A DNA stretch of 64,000 bases from CAVSIP01 sp963728075 (GCA_963728075.1 CAVSIP010000004.1:62001-126000); one strand, 5' to 3'. Positions 20,316 to 29,354 are shown, counted from the first letter of the stretch. Made by a program: numbers and translations. The notes: generated from the letters alone by a model not told the origin.

Positions 20316-21542
20316 TCAGCTGAGCCGCTCGATGACCATGGCCATGCCCTGGCCACCGCCGACGCACATCGTCTCCAGCCCGAACTGCTTGTCGTGGTAC
20401 TGCAGTCCGTTGATGAGTGTGCCGGTGATCCGGGCGCCCGTCATGCCGAACGGGTGACCCACCGCGATGGCCCCGCCGTTGACGTTGAGCTTGTCCCCGA
20501 AGGGGTCGATCCCCAGCTCGCGCGCGGACGGGATGACCTGCGCGGCGAACGCCTCGTTGATCTCTACGAGGTCGATGTCGTCGATCGTCATGCCGGCGTT
20601 CTTCAGCGCCTGCTTCGACGACTCGATCGGCCCGAGGCCCATGATCTCCGGGTTCAGCGCGGAGACGCCGGTGGACACGATGCGGGCGAGCGGGGTGAGT
20701 CCGAGCTCCTTGGCCTTCGTGTCGCTCATGATGATCACGGCGGCGGCACCGTCGTTGAGCGGGCAGGCGTTGCCGGCGGTCACCGTGCCGTCGGGGCGGA
20801 ACGCGGGCTTGAGGCCCTGCATCCCCTCGACGGTGGCCCCGGCGCGGGGGCTGTCGTCCCTCGCGACGACGGTCCCGTCGGGCGTGGTGACCGGCGTGAT
20901 CTCACGGTCCCAGAAGCCGTTCGCCTGGGCCTTCTCGCACAGGTTCTGGCTGCGGGCGCCGAACTCGTCCTGCTCCTGGCGGGAGATGCCCTTGAGCGCG
21001 GCGACGTTCTCCGCGGTCTGGCCCATCGCGATGTAGACGTCGGGGACGTTGCCCTGCTCGCGCGGGTCCGTCCAGTCACCGGCGCCGCCCTGGGAGCGCT
21101 GGGCGGAACGGGCCTGCGCGTCGGCGAACACCGGGTTGGTGGTCTCGGGCAGCGAGTCGCTGTTGCCCTTCATGTAGCGGCTGACCATCTCGACACCGGC
21201 CGAGATGAACGCGTCGCCCTCGCCGGCCTTGATCGCGTGGAAGGCCATCCGCGTGGTCTGCAGGCTGGAGGAGCAGTACCGGGTGATCGTCGTCCCGGGC
21301 AGGTGGTCGTAGCCGAGCAGCACGCTGACCACGCGACCCATGTTGTAGCCCTGCTCGCCGCCCGGCAGGCCGCAGCCCAGGTGCAGGTCGACGATGTCCT
21401 TCGGGTCGAGCTGCGGGACCTTGTCCAGCGCCGCGCGGATGATCGTCGCGGCGAGGTCGTCGGGGCGCAGATCCTTCAGCGAACCCTTGAAGGCGCGGCC
21501 GATCGGTGAGCGGGCGGTGGAGACGATAACGGCCTCAGGCAT
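20316..21542 (-). CDS. Acetyl-CoA acetyltransferase (thiolase)
   Basis: Condenses or cleaves acyl-CoA/acetyl-CoA in fatty acid or ketone metabolism. The 408 residues fit a type II thiolase. The nucleophilic Cys lies in TRYCSSSLQT (about residue 90). NVNGGAIAVGHPFGMTGAR supplies the catalytic His, and MCVGGGQGMAM supplies the second Cys. No beta-oxidation partner genes are adjacent, so pathway assignment is open. Confidence 0.92.
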   Translation of the reverse strand: MPEAVIVSTARSPIGRAFKGSLKDLRPDDLAATIIRAALDKVPQLDPKDIVDLHLGCGLPGGEQGYNMGRVVSVLLGYDHLPGTTITRYCSSSLQTTRMAFHAIKAGEGDAFISAGVEMVSRYMKGNSDSLPETTNPVFADAQARSAQRSQGGAGDWTDPREQGNVPDVYIAMGQTAENVAALKGISRQEQDEFGARSQNLCEKAQANGFWDREITPVTTPDGTVVARDDSPRAGATVEGMQGLKPAFRPDGTVTAGNACPLNDGAAAVIIMSDTKAKELGLTPLARIVSTGVSALNPEIMGLGPIESSKQALKNAGMTIDDIDLVEINEAFAAQVIPSARELGIDPFGDKLNVNGGAIAVGHPFGMTGARITGTLINGLQYHDKQFGLETMCVGGGQGMAMVIERLS

Positions 21543-21577
21543 GGCTGCTCCTCCTCAGTCGTTTGGGAGAGCCTACG

Positions 21578-22283
21578 TCAACGGCTGCGGCCGCGGAGAA
21601 AGGCCCTGACAGCCTCCCGGGCGCCCGCTCGGATCTCCGCTCCGTGGGTGAACCCGACCACGTCGAAGTCCAGGTCCGCGAGCCGGTCCGCGGTCTGCCG
21701 GGACAGCCGGACGTCGGTGCAGAACCACGGGATCGAGTAGCGCAGCTGGCGCACGTTGAGCAGCGCGTCACCGGTGATGAGCACGCCCGTCGGGTCGTGC
21801 AGGAACGAGACGTGGCCGGGGGTGTGGCCGGGCGTGTGGACGACCTCGAGGCCACCGGCGACCTGCAGGACGTCGCCGTCCGCGAACTCGCGGTCGACCT
21901 CGACGGCGGCGAAACCGCGGCCCGGGAGCCGGTTGAAGATCCGGCCGCCGACCGTCCCGGTGTCCGCGCTCGGCGAGCGGCCGGTGCGGACGTACACCGC
22001 GTCCCGCTCGTGCACCTCCACCGCGGCCGCGGTGTCCTCCGCGAGCCGCTTCAGCCCGCCCACGTGGTCGGAGTGCGCGTGTGTCGAGCACGATGCGGAC
22101 GACGTCCTGCGGGTGCTTGCCGATCGCGGCGAGCCCGGCGACCACGCGCGGGGGAGCCGTACGCAGCCCCGCGTCGACGAGCGTCACGCTGCCGTCGTCG
22201 TCGACAAGGGCGAAGGAGTTGACCAGGTCGGCGGGCGCGGTGGGGATCCGGAACACCCCGGAGGCGAGCTGCACGGCCGGCAT
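21578..22283 (-). pseudogene. MBL-fold metallohydrolase with a +1 frameshift
   Basis: The N-terminal part starts MPAVQLASGVFRIPTAPADL and runs in frame to VVRIVL. One extra base at about 22085 then shifts the frame exactly before the zinc motif, which in the next frame reads THAHSDHVGGLKRLAED. The second part continues with HTPGHTPGHVSF, ITGDALL and GFTHGAE, all metallo-beta-lactamase motifs. Removing one base gives a 234-residue protein. The start could be the GTG at 22292 instead. It is divergent from cbs with a gap of about 23 bp. Confidence 0.82.
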
Positions 22284-22306
22284 GCGCGTCACCGTACGCT
22301 GGCCGG

Positions 22307-23677
22307 GTGGAGGTGTACGACTCCGTCGTCGACCTGGTGGGCAACACGCCGCTGGTCCGGCTGCACAAGGTGACCGAGGGTGTCTCCGCCCAGGTGCTGG
22401 CGAAGGTCGAGTACCTCAACCCCGGCGGGTCGGTGAAGGACCGGATCGCGCTGCGCATGGTCGAGGAGGCCGAGAAGTCCGGCGAGCTGCAGCCCGGTGG
22501 CGTGATCGTCGAGCCGACGAGCGGCAACACCGGCGTCGGCCTGGCGCTGGTCGCCCAGCAGAAGGGCTACCGCTGCATCTTCGTCTGCCCCGACAAGGTC
22601 TCCACCGACAAGATCAACGTGCTGAAGGCGTACGGCGCGGAGGTCGTGGTGTGCCCCACCGCCGTGCCGCCGGAGCACCCCGACTCGTACTACAACGTGT
22701 CCGACCGCCTCGCGCGCGAGACGGTCGGCGGGTGGAAGCCGAACCAGTACGCGAACGTCAACAACCCGCTGTCGCACTACTACGGGACCGGCCCGGAGAT
22801 CTGGCGGCAGACCGAGGGGCGGATCACCCACTTCGTCGCCGGCGTCGGCACCGGCGGGACGATCACCGGCACGGGGCGCTTCCTCAAGGAGGTCTCCGAC
22901 GGCCGGGTGCAGGTGATCGGCGCGGACCCGGAGGGCTCGGTCTACTCCGGCGGCACCGGCCGGCCGTACCTCGTCGAGGGCGTCGGGGAGGACTTCTGGC
23001 CGACGACGTACGACCCGTCCGTCGTCGACCGCATCGTGGCCGTGAGCGACCGCGACTCGTTCCTGGTCACCCGGCGGCTGGCCCGGGAGGAGGGCCTGCT
23101 CGTCGGCGGCTCCTGCGGGATGGCCGTGGCCGCTGCCGTGGAGGTCGCCCGGGAGCTCGGGCCGGACGACGTGATGGTGGTGCTGCTGCCGGACGGCGGC
23201 CGCGGCTACCTGTCGAAGATCTTCAACGATGACTGGATGGCCGACTACGGCTTCCTCGCCACGCCGGGGGAGACGACCGTCGGCGACGTGCTGCGGCGCA
23301 AGACCGGCGGGCTGCCGCAGTTCGTCCACGTGCACCCGAACGAGACCGTGCGCGACACCATCGACGTGCTGCGCGAGTACGGGGTGAGCCAGGTGCCGGT
23401 CGTCCGCGCCGAGCCGCCGATCGTCCTCGGGGAGATCGCGGGGTCGGTTGTGGAGCGCCACCTGCTGGACGCGCTGTTCGAGGGGACGGCGAAGCTCGCC
23501 GACGCGGTCGAGAAGCACATGTCCCCGGCGCTGCCGCTCGTCGGCGCGGGCGAGCCGGTGGCGGCCGCGGTCACCGCGCTGGAGCACTCCGACGCGGCGG
23601 TGGTCGTCGACGACGGCAAGCCGGCGGGCATCGTCACCCGCCAGGACCTGCTGGCGTTCCTCGCCACCCGCGACTGA
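22307..23677 (+). CDS. cbs: Cystathionine beta-synthase
   Basis: PLP enzyme condensing serine and homocysteine to cystathionine in reverse transsulfuration. The 456 residues open with GNTPLVRLHK. The PLP Lys is in NPGGSVKDR (about residue 44), followed by TSGNTGVGLAL, the phosphate-binding GVGTGGTITGTG, and a C-terminal pair of CBS domains (about 335-455). It lacks the heme-binding N-terminal extension of the animal enzyme. With metB downstream it links homocysteine and cysteine metabolism. Confidence 0.93.
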   Translation: MEVYDSVVDLVGNTPLVRLHKVTEGVSAQVLAKVEYLNPGGSVKDRIALRMVEEAEKSGELQPGGVIVEPTSGNTGVGLALVAQQKGYRCIFVCPDKVSTDKINVLKAYGAEVVVCPTAVPPEHPDSYYNVSDRLARETVGGWKPNQYANVNNPLSHYYGTGPEIWRQTEGRITHFVAGVGTGGTITGTGRFLKEVSDGRVQVIGADPEGSVYSGGTGRPYLVEGVGEDFWPTTYDPSVVDRIVAVSDRDSFLVTRRLAREEGLLVGGSCGMAVAAAVEVARELGPDDVMVVLLPDGGRGYLSKIFNDDWMADYGFLATPGETTVGDVLRRKTGGLPQFVHVHPNETVRDTIDVLREYGVSQVPVVRAEPPIVLGEIAGSVVERHLLDALFEGTAKLADAVEKHMSPALPLVGAGEPVAAAVTALEHSDAAVVVDDGKPAGIVTRQDLLAFLATRD

Positions 23678-23704
23678 GGCCTGGCCCCGCCGCGACGCGC
23701 GGCT

Positions 23705-23748
23705 GAACTGCGGGTATGTGCCCCTAGAAGGGCACATACCCGCAGTTC
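23705..23748. terminator. Bidirectional terminator, perfect 19-bp stem
   Basis: Arms 23705-23723 and 23730-23748 are perfectly complementary around the loop CTAGAA. It lies between the convergent cbs (plus) and msrA (minus) genes, so it can end both transcripts. The same CTAGAA loop occurs in the hairpin at 108-123. Confidence 0.88.
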
Positions 23749-23771
23749 GGAGGGTGGAGGGCGACTGGGAG

Positions 23772-24427
23772 TCAGTCGGTCGAGGCGACGCCCACCGGGC
23801 AGGACAGCCCCGTCCCGCCGAGCCCGCAGTAGCCGTTCTGTGTGGAAATGCAGGTACTGCTGGTGGTAGTCCTCGGCGTAGTAGAACGGGCCCGCCTCGG
23901 TGATCTCCGTGGTGATCGCGCCGTACCCCGCGCCCTCGAGCACGTGCTGGAAGGCCTCGCGGCTCTCCTCCGCGGCGGCCCGCTGGGCGTCGGTGGTGTA
24001 GTAGACCGCCGAGCGGTACTGCGTGCCGACGTCGTTGCCCTGCCGCATGCCCTGCGTCGGGTCGTGCGACTCCCAGAACAGCCTGACCAGCTCGTCGTAC
24101 GACACCTTCGCCGGGTCGAACGCGACGAGCACCACCTCGGCATGGCCGGTGCGCCCGGTGCACACCTCCTCGTACGTCGGGTTCGGCGTGTAGCCGCCCG
24201 CGTAGCCGGCTGCCGTCGTGTAGACGCCCTCGGCCTGCCAGAACCGCCGCTCGGCGCCCCAGAAGCAGCCCAGCCCGAACACCGCGGTCTGCACGCCCGT
24301 CGGGGAACGGGGGCGTCATCGGGGTGCCGAGCACCGCGTGCCGGTCCGGTACGGGCACCGGCGTCTCGCGCCCCGGCAGCGCCTCGTCCGGCGCGGGCAT
24401 CTCGGTCTTGTGACGGCTGAAGAGCAT
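23772..24427 (-). pseudogene. msrA: msrA, peptide methionine sulfoxide reductase A, with two +1 frameshifts
   Basis: Reduces Met-S-sulfoxide in proteins. The start (MLFSRHKTEMPAPDEALPG, preceded by GGGAGG) is the usual actinobacterial N-terminus. The frame changes near 24295-24299, just before VQTAVFGLGCFWGAERRFWQ, which holds the catalytic Cys in GCFWG. It changes again near 23838-23847, just before QNGYCGLGGTGLSCPVGVA with the resolving Cys. The span minus two bases is 654 nt, 217 residues, the normal length. All catalytic segments are conserved, so two base-call errors are likelier than decay. Confidence 0.85.
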
Positions 24428-24445
24428 GGTGGACCTCCCACGGGT

Positions 24446-24493
24446 GCCAACCATGCTGCCCGCCGGTCGATTCCGGCGCCACCTTAGGTTGGC
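24446..24493. promoter_or_regulatory. Nested inverted repeats in the msrA/metB divergent spacer
   Basis: Outer arms GCCAACC (24446-24452) and GGTTGGC (24487-24493) enclose a hairpin CGCCGG-TCGATT-CCGGCG (24461-24478). This fills most of the 69-bp space between the two starts. It may be an operator or a leader structure. It is too short for a SAM riboswitch. Confidence 0.3.
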
Positions 24494-24496
24494 CGC

Positions 24497-25606
24497 ATGG
24501 AGTTCGAGACCCTCGCCATCCACGCCGGCCAGGAGCCGGACGCGACGACCGGTGCCGTGGTGCCGCCGATCTACCAGGTGTCCACGTACAAGCAGGACGG
24601 CGTCGGCGGGCTGCGCGGCGGCTACGAGTACTCCCGCACCGGCAACCCGACCCGCCACGCGCTCGAGGAGTGCCTCACGGCGCTCGAGGGTGGTCGCCGC
24701 GGCCTGGCGTTCGCGTCCGGCATGGCGGCGGAGGACACGTTCCTGCGTACGGTCTGCACGCCGGGCGACCACGTGGTGATCCCGGACGACGCGTACGGCG
24801 GCACGTTCCGGCTGTTCTCCAAGGTGCTGGAGCGCTGGGGCCTGGAGTGGACCTCCGTACCGCTCGGCGAGCTGGACGCGGTGCGCGGCGCCGTCCGGGA
24901 CACCACCCGCGTCGTCTGGTGCGAGACGCCGACGAACCCGCTGCTCGGTGTCTCCGACATCGCCGCGCTGGCCGAGATCGCACACGGCGCCGGCGCGCTG
25001 CTCGTCGTGGACAACACGTTCGCCTCGCCCTACCTCCAGCGGCCGCTCACCCTCGGTGCGGACGCGATCGTGCACTCGACCACGAAGTACCTCGGCGGGC
25101 ACAGCGACGTCGTCGGTGGTGCGCTCGTCGTCGGGGACGACGAGCTGGGCGAGCGGCTGGCCTTCCACCAGAACGCCATGGGTGCGGTCGCCGGCCCGTT
25201 CGACTCCTGGCTGACCCTGCGCGGGGTGAAGACGCTCGGCGTGCGGATGGACCGGCACTGCGACAACGCCGAGCGGGTGGCCGCCTTCCTGCGCGAGCAC
25301 CCGAAGGTCGAGCGCGTCTACTACCCGGACGTCAACGAGACCGCGCAGCGGCAGATGCACCGGTACGGCGGGATGGTGAGCTTCACGACCGCCGACCCGG
25401 TCGGCGTCGTGGGTCGTACGCAGGTCTTCACGCTGGCCGAGTCACTCGGTGGGGTCGAGTCGCTCATCGAGGTGCCGGCGAAGATGACCCACGCGTCCGC
25501 GGCCGGTTCGCCCCTGGAGGTGCCGGGCGACCTCGTCCGGCTCTCGGTCGGCATCGAGCACGTCGACGACCTGCTCGCCGACCTCGCTCAGGCGCTCGAC
25601 GACTGA
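24497..25606 (+). CDS. metB: Cystathionine gamma-synthase/lyase family enzyme
   Basis: PLP enzyme of the Cys/Met metabolism family, probably forming cystathionine from an activated homoserine or acting as a gamma-lyase. The 369 residues include YEYSRTGNPTRHALE, ASGMAAEDTF, PDDAYGGTFRL, VDNTFASPYLQ and the PLP Lys in HSTTKYLGGHSD (about residue 197). SLGGVESLIE and the C-terminal RLSVGIEHVDDLL are also present. The stretch after RVYYPD is about 7 residues shorter than in typical homologs (the usual PGLPxHPGH segment is missing) and the region before TQVFTLAES is also compact, though the frame is open. It converges on, and overlaps by 19 bp, the next gene. Confidence 0.88.
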   Translation: MEFETLAIHAGQEPDATTGAVVPPIYQVSTYKQDGVGGLRGGYEYSRTGNPTRHALEECLTALEGGRRGLAFASGMAAEDTFLRTVCTPGDHVVIPDDAYGGTFRLFSKVLERWGLEWTSVPLGELDAVRGAVRDTTRVVWCETPTNPLLGVSDIAALAEIAHGAGALLVVDNTFASPYLQRPLTLGADAIVHSTTKYLGGHSDVVGGALVVGDDELGERLAFHQNAMGAVAGPFDSWLTLRGVKTLGVRMDRHCDNAERVAAFLREHPKVERVYYPDVNETAQRQMHRYGGMVSFTTADPVGVVGRTQVFTLAESLGGVESLIEVPAKMTHASAAGSPLEVPGDLVRLSVGIEHVDDLLADLAQALDD

Positions 25607-26784
25607 GCCGGTAGGTCCCGGGTCTCCGGCGCGCGGGCTGCGAGGGCCGCCGCGCCGCCCAGCAGGCAGGCGGCCGCGACGAAGGCCCAGTCGTACCCGG
25701 CCGCATCGGCGATCGTGCCGCTGACCACGGGGCCGGTCACCGTCCCGGCGTCCCCGGCCATGCCGAACGCCGCGACCTGACGCCCGCCGCGTCCCCGGAC
25801 GAGGTCGCCGACCACAGCGGAGGGGCCCACGTCGAGCAGGCCGGAGCCGAGACCGAGCACCGCCATGGACACCAGGTAGCCGAGCAGGGTCGGCAGCGCG
25901 GCGAGCAGCAGCATCCCGGCGGCGGACCCGGCGCAGCCGGCCACGATGACCGGACGGCGTCCCGTCGAGTCGGCGAGACGCCCGGCGGGCAGCAGGGTGA
26001 GCGCGTTGACCGCCGCCACCACGACGAAGCCGACCCCCGTCCAGATCGGGTCGCGGTGCAGCACGTCGACGACGAACAGCGGCAGCAGCGCGTTGCGTAC
26101 GCCGAGGACCGTCCAGCCGTCGGCGAGGTTCGCCGCCAGCGCGGCCCGGTACGAGCGGTCGCGCAGCGCCACGCGTACGGAGGAGGTCTCGGCCTGGTCG
26201 GGTACGGGCGCGGTGCTGGTGCCGCGCAGTGCGAACAGGCCGATCGCGCTCGGTACGACCAGCAGACCGGCGTAGAGGAAGAACGGGGCGCGGATGGAGA
26301 TGCCCGTGACGAACCCGCCCAGCGCAGGGCCCGCGATGCCGCCGAGCAGGAAGCCGCCGGAGTAGATCCCGCTGGCCCGGCCGCGCTGTTCCGCGGACAC
26401 GCTGCGCAGGAGCAGGGTGCGGGAGCCGACGGAGAACAGTGCGGAGCCGAACCCGCCGGCGCCGCGCAGCAGGACGAGCTGCAGGTACGACTGCGACAGC
26501 CCTGCGAGCGCGCTGCTGACCGCGACGATCGCGATGCCGGTGGCCAGCACCCGGCGCTCGTCGAACCGGTCGACGAGCGAGCCGCCGGGCAGCGCGCTGA
26601 GCAGGCGCATGAGCGCGAACACGCTGATCACCGCGGCGGCGGCCGTCCGGCCGACGCCGAAGTCGCGGGCGAACACGGGCAGGGCCGGGGCGACGACGCC
26701 GTACCCGACGGCCACCGAGAACGCGATCGCGGTGAGGACAGTCACCTCGCGCGGCATGCGGGAGGCGGACGGCACGGGGATCAT
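25588..26784 (-). CDS. MFS transporter
   Basis: About 398 residues with 12 predicted membrane segments. The first loop motif GGSLVDRFDERR is the MFS signature, and PEVTVL-like hydrophobic starts follow (VTVLTAIAFSVAVGYGVVAPALPVF). A drug/H+ antiporter-1 type efflux role is plausible, but the substrate is unknown. The ATG at 26784 (MIPVPSASRMPREV) leaves room for a promoter; an ATG at 26808 would leave only 8 bp to the divergent gene. Confidence 0.82.
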   Translation of the reverse strand: MIPVPSASRMPREVTVLTAIAFSVAVGYGVVAPALPVFARDFGVGRTAAAAVISVFALMRLLSALPGGSLVDRFDERRVLATGIAIVAVSSALAGLSQSYLQLVLLRGAGGFGSALFSVGSRTLLLRSVSAEQRGRASGIYSGGFLLGGIAGPALGGFVTGISIRAPFFLYAGLLVVPSAIGLFALRGTSTAPVPDQAETSSVRVALRDRSYRAALAANLADGWTVLGVRNALLPLFVVDVLHRDPIWTGVGFVVVAAVNALTLLPAGRLADSTGRRPVIVAGCAGSAAGMLLLAALPTLLGYLVSMAVLGLGSGLLDVGPSAVVGDLVRGRGGRQVAAFGMAGDAGTVTGPVVSGTIADAAGYDWAFVAAACLLGGAAALAARAPETRDLPAQSSSA

Positions 26785-26834
26785 TCTCGGCAACGCCGGC
26801 AGGACCATACGTAGCGGTGTCGAAACTCACGGCC

Positions 26835-27311
26835 ATGGTCACCAGCACCGCGCAGGGAGCCCGGGCGAGCCGGCACCTCACCGTCAACGTGACGTCGGCA
26901 CTCGCCCGCCTGGGAGCGTTGCTCGTCGTGGTCGGCGGCGTGATCGTGTGGATCGGCTGGCACAACGCCGAGACGGCGGTGACCACCGCCCGCCAGACCC
27001 AGTACCTGCTGTCCGGCGGCTTCCTCGGCATCGCCGTCGTCACCGTGGGGGTGGCGGTGGCGCTCACGCAGGTCGTCCGGGCGGAACGCCAGGCGCTGAC
27101 CGACAAGCTCGACGAGGTGGTCGAGGCCCTCGCCGCGATCCAGACCGCCCCGCCGGCGGCGCAGCCCACCGCGGCAGTCGAGCGCGTGGTCGCCGGGACG
27201 AGCGTCTACCACCGGACCGGCTGCCGGCTGGTCCCCGGCGCGGCGACGTCGGTCGACCGGGCGGCCGCCGCCGACCGTGGGCTGCGGGCCTGCCGCGTCT
27301 GCAAGCCCTGA
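26835..27311 (+). CDS. Two-TM protein with a C-terminal Cys/His cluster
   Basis: About 158 residues. Two membrane helices (ARLGALLVVVGGVIVWIGW and LLSGGFLGIAVVTVGVAVAL) are followed by a short coiled-coil stretch (VRAERQALTDKLDEVVEALAA). The C-terminal module YHRTGCRLV...GLRACRVCKP resembles the small Cys-rich metal-binding hairpin of Ada-type proteins. The conserved HxxxC and CxxC arrangement suggests zinc binding. I do not recognise a named family. A GTG at 26817 is an alternative start; neither start has a clear ribosome binding site. Confidence 0.65.
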   Translation: MVTSTAQGARASRHLTVNVTSALARLGALLVVVGGVIVWIGWHNAETAVTTARQTQYLLSGGFLGIAVVTVGVAVALTQVVRAERQALTDKLDEVVEALAAIQTAPPAAQPTAAVERVVAGTSVYHRTGCRLVPGAATSVDRAAAADRGLRACRVCKP

Positions 27312-27322
27312 CCGACCCCGAA

Positions 27323-27377
27323 CACCGGTCGTGAAGCAGAACGCACGCCTGGCGTGCGTTCTGCTTCACGACCGGTG
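27323..27377. terminator. Bidirectional terminator, perfect 27-bp inverted repeat
   Basis: Arms 27323-27349 and 27351-27377 are fully complementary around a single central T, giving a stem of about 25 bp with a 5-nt loop. It sits exactly between the convergent Cys-cluster membrane protein gene and the VWA gene. There is no T-tract. Confidence 0.9.
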
Positions 27378-27389
27378 CGGTGGTGAGCG

Positions 27390-29354
27390 CTACGAGGCGC
27401 GGCGGCCCTGTCGCGCCCGCAGGTAGTCGCTGACGACGAACTCGCCGAGCCGGCGCGGGTCGGGGGAGAACACCCGGCCGCCGTTGCGCCGGGCGACCGC
27501 CTCGACGAACCGCACCAGCCGCGGCTCGTCGTCGAGCATGAACACGTTCATCGTCGCGCCGCGCCGGGTCACCTTCTCCACCTCGGCCATGGTCAGCGCG
27601 AGGGTCTCCGGGTGCGGCGGCCAGTCGAAGAACGGCGCGCCGTTCGGCAGCAGGTGGGCGGTCGGCTCTCCGTCGGTGACCACGAGGACGATCTGCTCGC
27701 TGTCCGGGTGCTTGGCCAGGTGGCGGCTCGCCAGCATGAGCGCGTGCTGAAGGTTCGTCCCCTGCACCATGTCCCAGGACAGCGACGCCAGCTCGCGCGG
27801 CTGCAGCACCCGGGCGTAGTTGCTGAACCCGATCAGCTGGATGGCGTCCTGCGGGTACTTCGTCGTCACCAGCGAGTGCAGGGCCAGCGCGGTCGTCTTC
27901 GCCGCGGACCAGGTGCCGCGCAGCGCCATGGAGTACGACAGGTCGATGAGCAGCGCGACTGCGGCGGACGTGCGCCGCTCGGTCTCGACCACCTCGAAGT
28001 CGTCCACCTGCAGCCGTACGCCCGGCTCGTCCGGCCGCCGCGGGCCCTGGCGCAGGACGGCGTTGCGCACGGTACGGACGACGTCCAGCGGCTGCTCGTC
28101 GCCGAACTCCCAGCGCCGCGACGCCCCGGTCGGGTCGCCGGCAGCGCCCGCGTCGTGGACGTCGTGGTCGCCGCTGCCACGCGCGTCGATGTCGGCGAAC
28201 ACCTTGCGCAGCGCGGTCTGGCCGAGCCGGCGTACGGCCTTCGGCGACAGCTCCAGCCGCCCCTGCTCCCGCTGCAGGTAGCCCTGCCGCTCCAGCTCCT
28301 TCTCGATCCGGCGCAGCTCGTTCATGTCGTCGACCGCCTGCCGGCCGAGCGCGCGCTCCAACGCCTCGGGGTCGACGTCGTCGAGGCTCGCCCCCGGGTA
28401 GTTCTGCGCGAGCGTGGCCTCGAGCTCGTCGAGGTCGGCGATCTCCTCGAGGGCGCTGGTCGCGTCGCCGAGCCCCATCGGGTTGTTGCCGCGCATGCGC
28501 TCGCGCCCGCGCCAGTCGAGCTCCGGCCGGCGGCTGCGCAGCTGGTCGGACAGCCGGCTCATCTCGTTCGCCAGGCCCAGGTCCTCCATGACCGAGGACA
28601 TGAGGTTCGCGAGCTCATCGCGCTGCTCGGGCGACAACGACTCCAGCAGGCGCTGCGCCGCGGCCGCCCGCCGGGCGAGGGAGTCGACGAGCTCCTCGAG
28701 GTTCTGCGGGTTGTCCGGGAAGAAGTCCCCGTAGTTCTGCATGAACTGCTCGAAGCGCTCGGACACGTCCTCGCCGCGGGCGTCCGCCTCGAGCATCCCG
28801 TTGAGCTCGCGCATCATGTCCTTGACCCGCTGCATCTGCTCCGGGTCGGCGTTCTCCAGCGCCTGCTTCATGCCGCGGAACTGGCTGTCGAGCACCTCGC
28901 GGCGCAGCATGTCCTGGATCTGCTCGAAGGTCTGCCGGGCCTGCGGCGACTGCCAGTCGTACTCCGCGAGCTGGCGTACGGCCCGGGCCGTGTCGTTGGG
29001 CAACGTGTCGAGCTCGGCCTCGCGCAGCCGGGCGTCGTCGGACGGGTCGGGGAACAGCGCGGCGCGCTCCTCGCCGATCGCCTTGTCGAGCAGCGCGCGG
29101 ACCTCCTCCAGGGTGCCGTCGAGCCGGCCGCGCTGGCGGGCCTCCCGCTGGCGGTCCCGGATGCGGCGCAGCATGTCGTCGAGGCCCCGCAGCCCCTGCG
29201 GGCCGCGGCGCAGCAGCCGCTGCAGCGCCTCCGCCGGCGACATGCCGTGCTCGAGCACGTCGTCGCCGAGCGCGTCCAGCGCCTTCGCGACGTCGTACGG
29301 CGGTGCCAGCGGGTCCGGCCCGCCGTGCCACGGCCCGTACCGGTAGCCGTGCAC
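27390..29354 (-). CDS. VWA domain protein (MoxR-associated type)
   Basis: A 654-residue cytoplasmic protein. A long charged helical region (about 1-400) carries repeated acidic/Arg segments. The von Willebrand factor A domain follows, with the MIDAS motif DLSYS (about residue 470), a conserved Thr in VQGTNLQHAL, and VTDGEPT. Such proteins work with MoxR-type AAA+ ATPases to remodel or insert metals into protein complexes. The partner ATPase gene ends 2 nt upstream on the same strand, so the pair is an operon. The client is unknown. Confidence 0.87.
   Translation of the reverse strand: MHGYRYGPWHGGPDPLAPPYDVAKALDALGDDVLEHGMSPAEALQRLLRRGPQGLRGLDDMLRRIRDRQREARQRGRLDGTLEEVRALLDKAIGEERAALFPDPSDDARLREAELDTLPNDTARAVRQLAEYDWQSPQARQTFEQIQDMLRREVLDSQFRGMKQALENADPEQMQRVKDMMRELNGMLEADARGEDVSERFEQFMQNYGDFFPDNPQNLEELVDSLARRAAAAQRLLESLSPEQRDELANLMSSVMEDLGLANEMSRLSDQLRSRRPELDWRGRERMRGNNPMGLGDATSALEEIADLDELEATLAQNYPGASLDDVDPEALERALGRQAVDDMNELRRIEKELERQGYLQREQGRLELSPKAVRRLGQTALRKVFADIDARGSGDHDVHDAGAAGDPTGASRRWEFGDEQPLDVVRTVRNAVLRQGPRRPDEPGVRLQVDDFEVVETERRTSAAVALLIDLSYSMALRGTWSAAKTTALALHSLVTTKYPQDAIQLIGFSNYARVLQPRELASLSWDMVQGTNLQHALMLASRHLAKHPDSEQIVLVVTDGEPTAHLLPNGAPFFDWPPHPETLALTMAEVEKVTRRGATMNVFMLDDEPRLVRFVEAVARRNGGRVFSPDPRRLGEFVVSDYLRARQGRRAS

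Noticed and set aside
24428..24496. SAM riboswitch upstream of metB
   Set aside because: The spacer is only 69 bp and lacks the conserved SAM-I/SAM-IV core; only simple nested inverted repeats are present.
22289..25360. 1,023-residue minus-strand open frame across cbs, msrA and metB
   Set aside because: It contains only a fragment of MsrA by chance of frame; the rest is antisense to cbs and metB.
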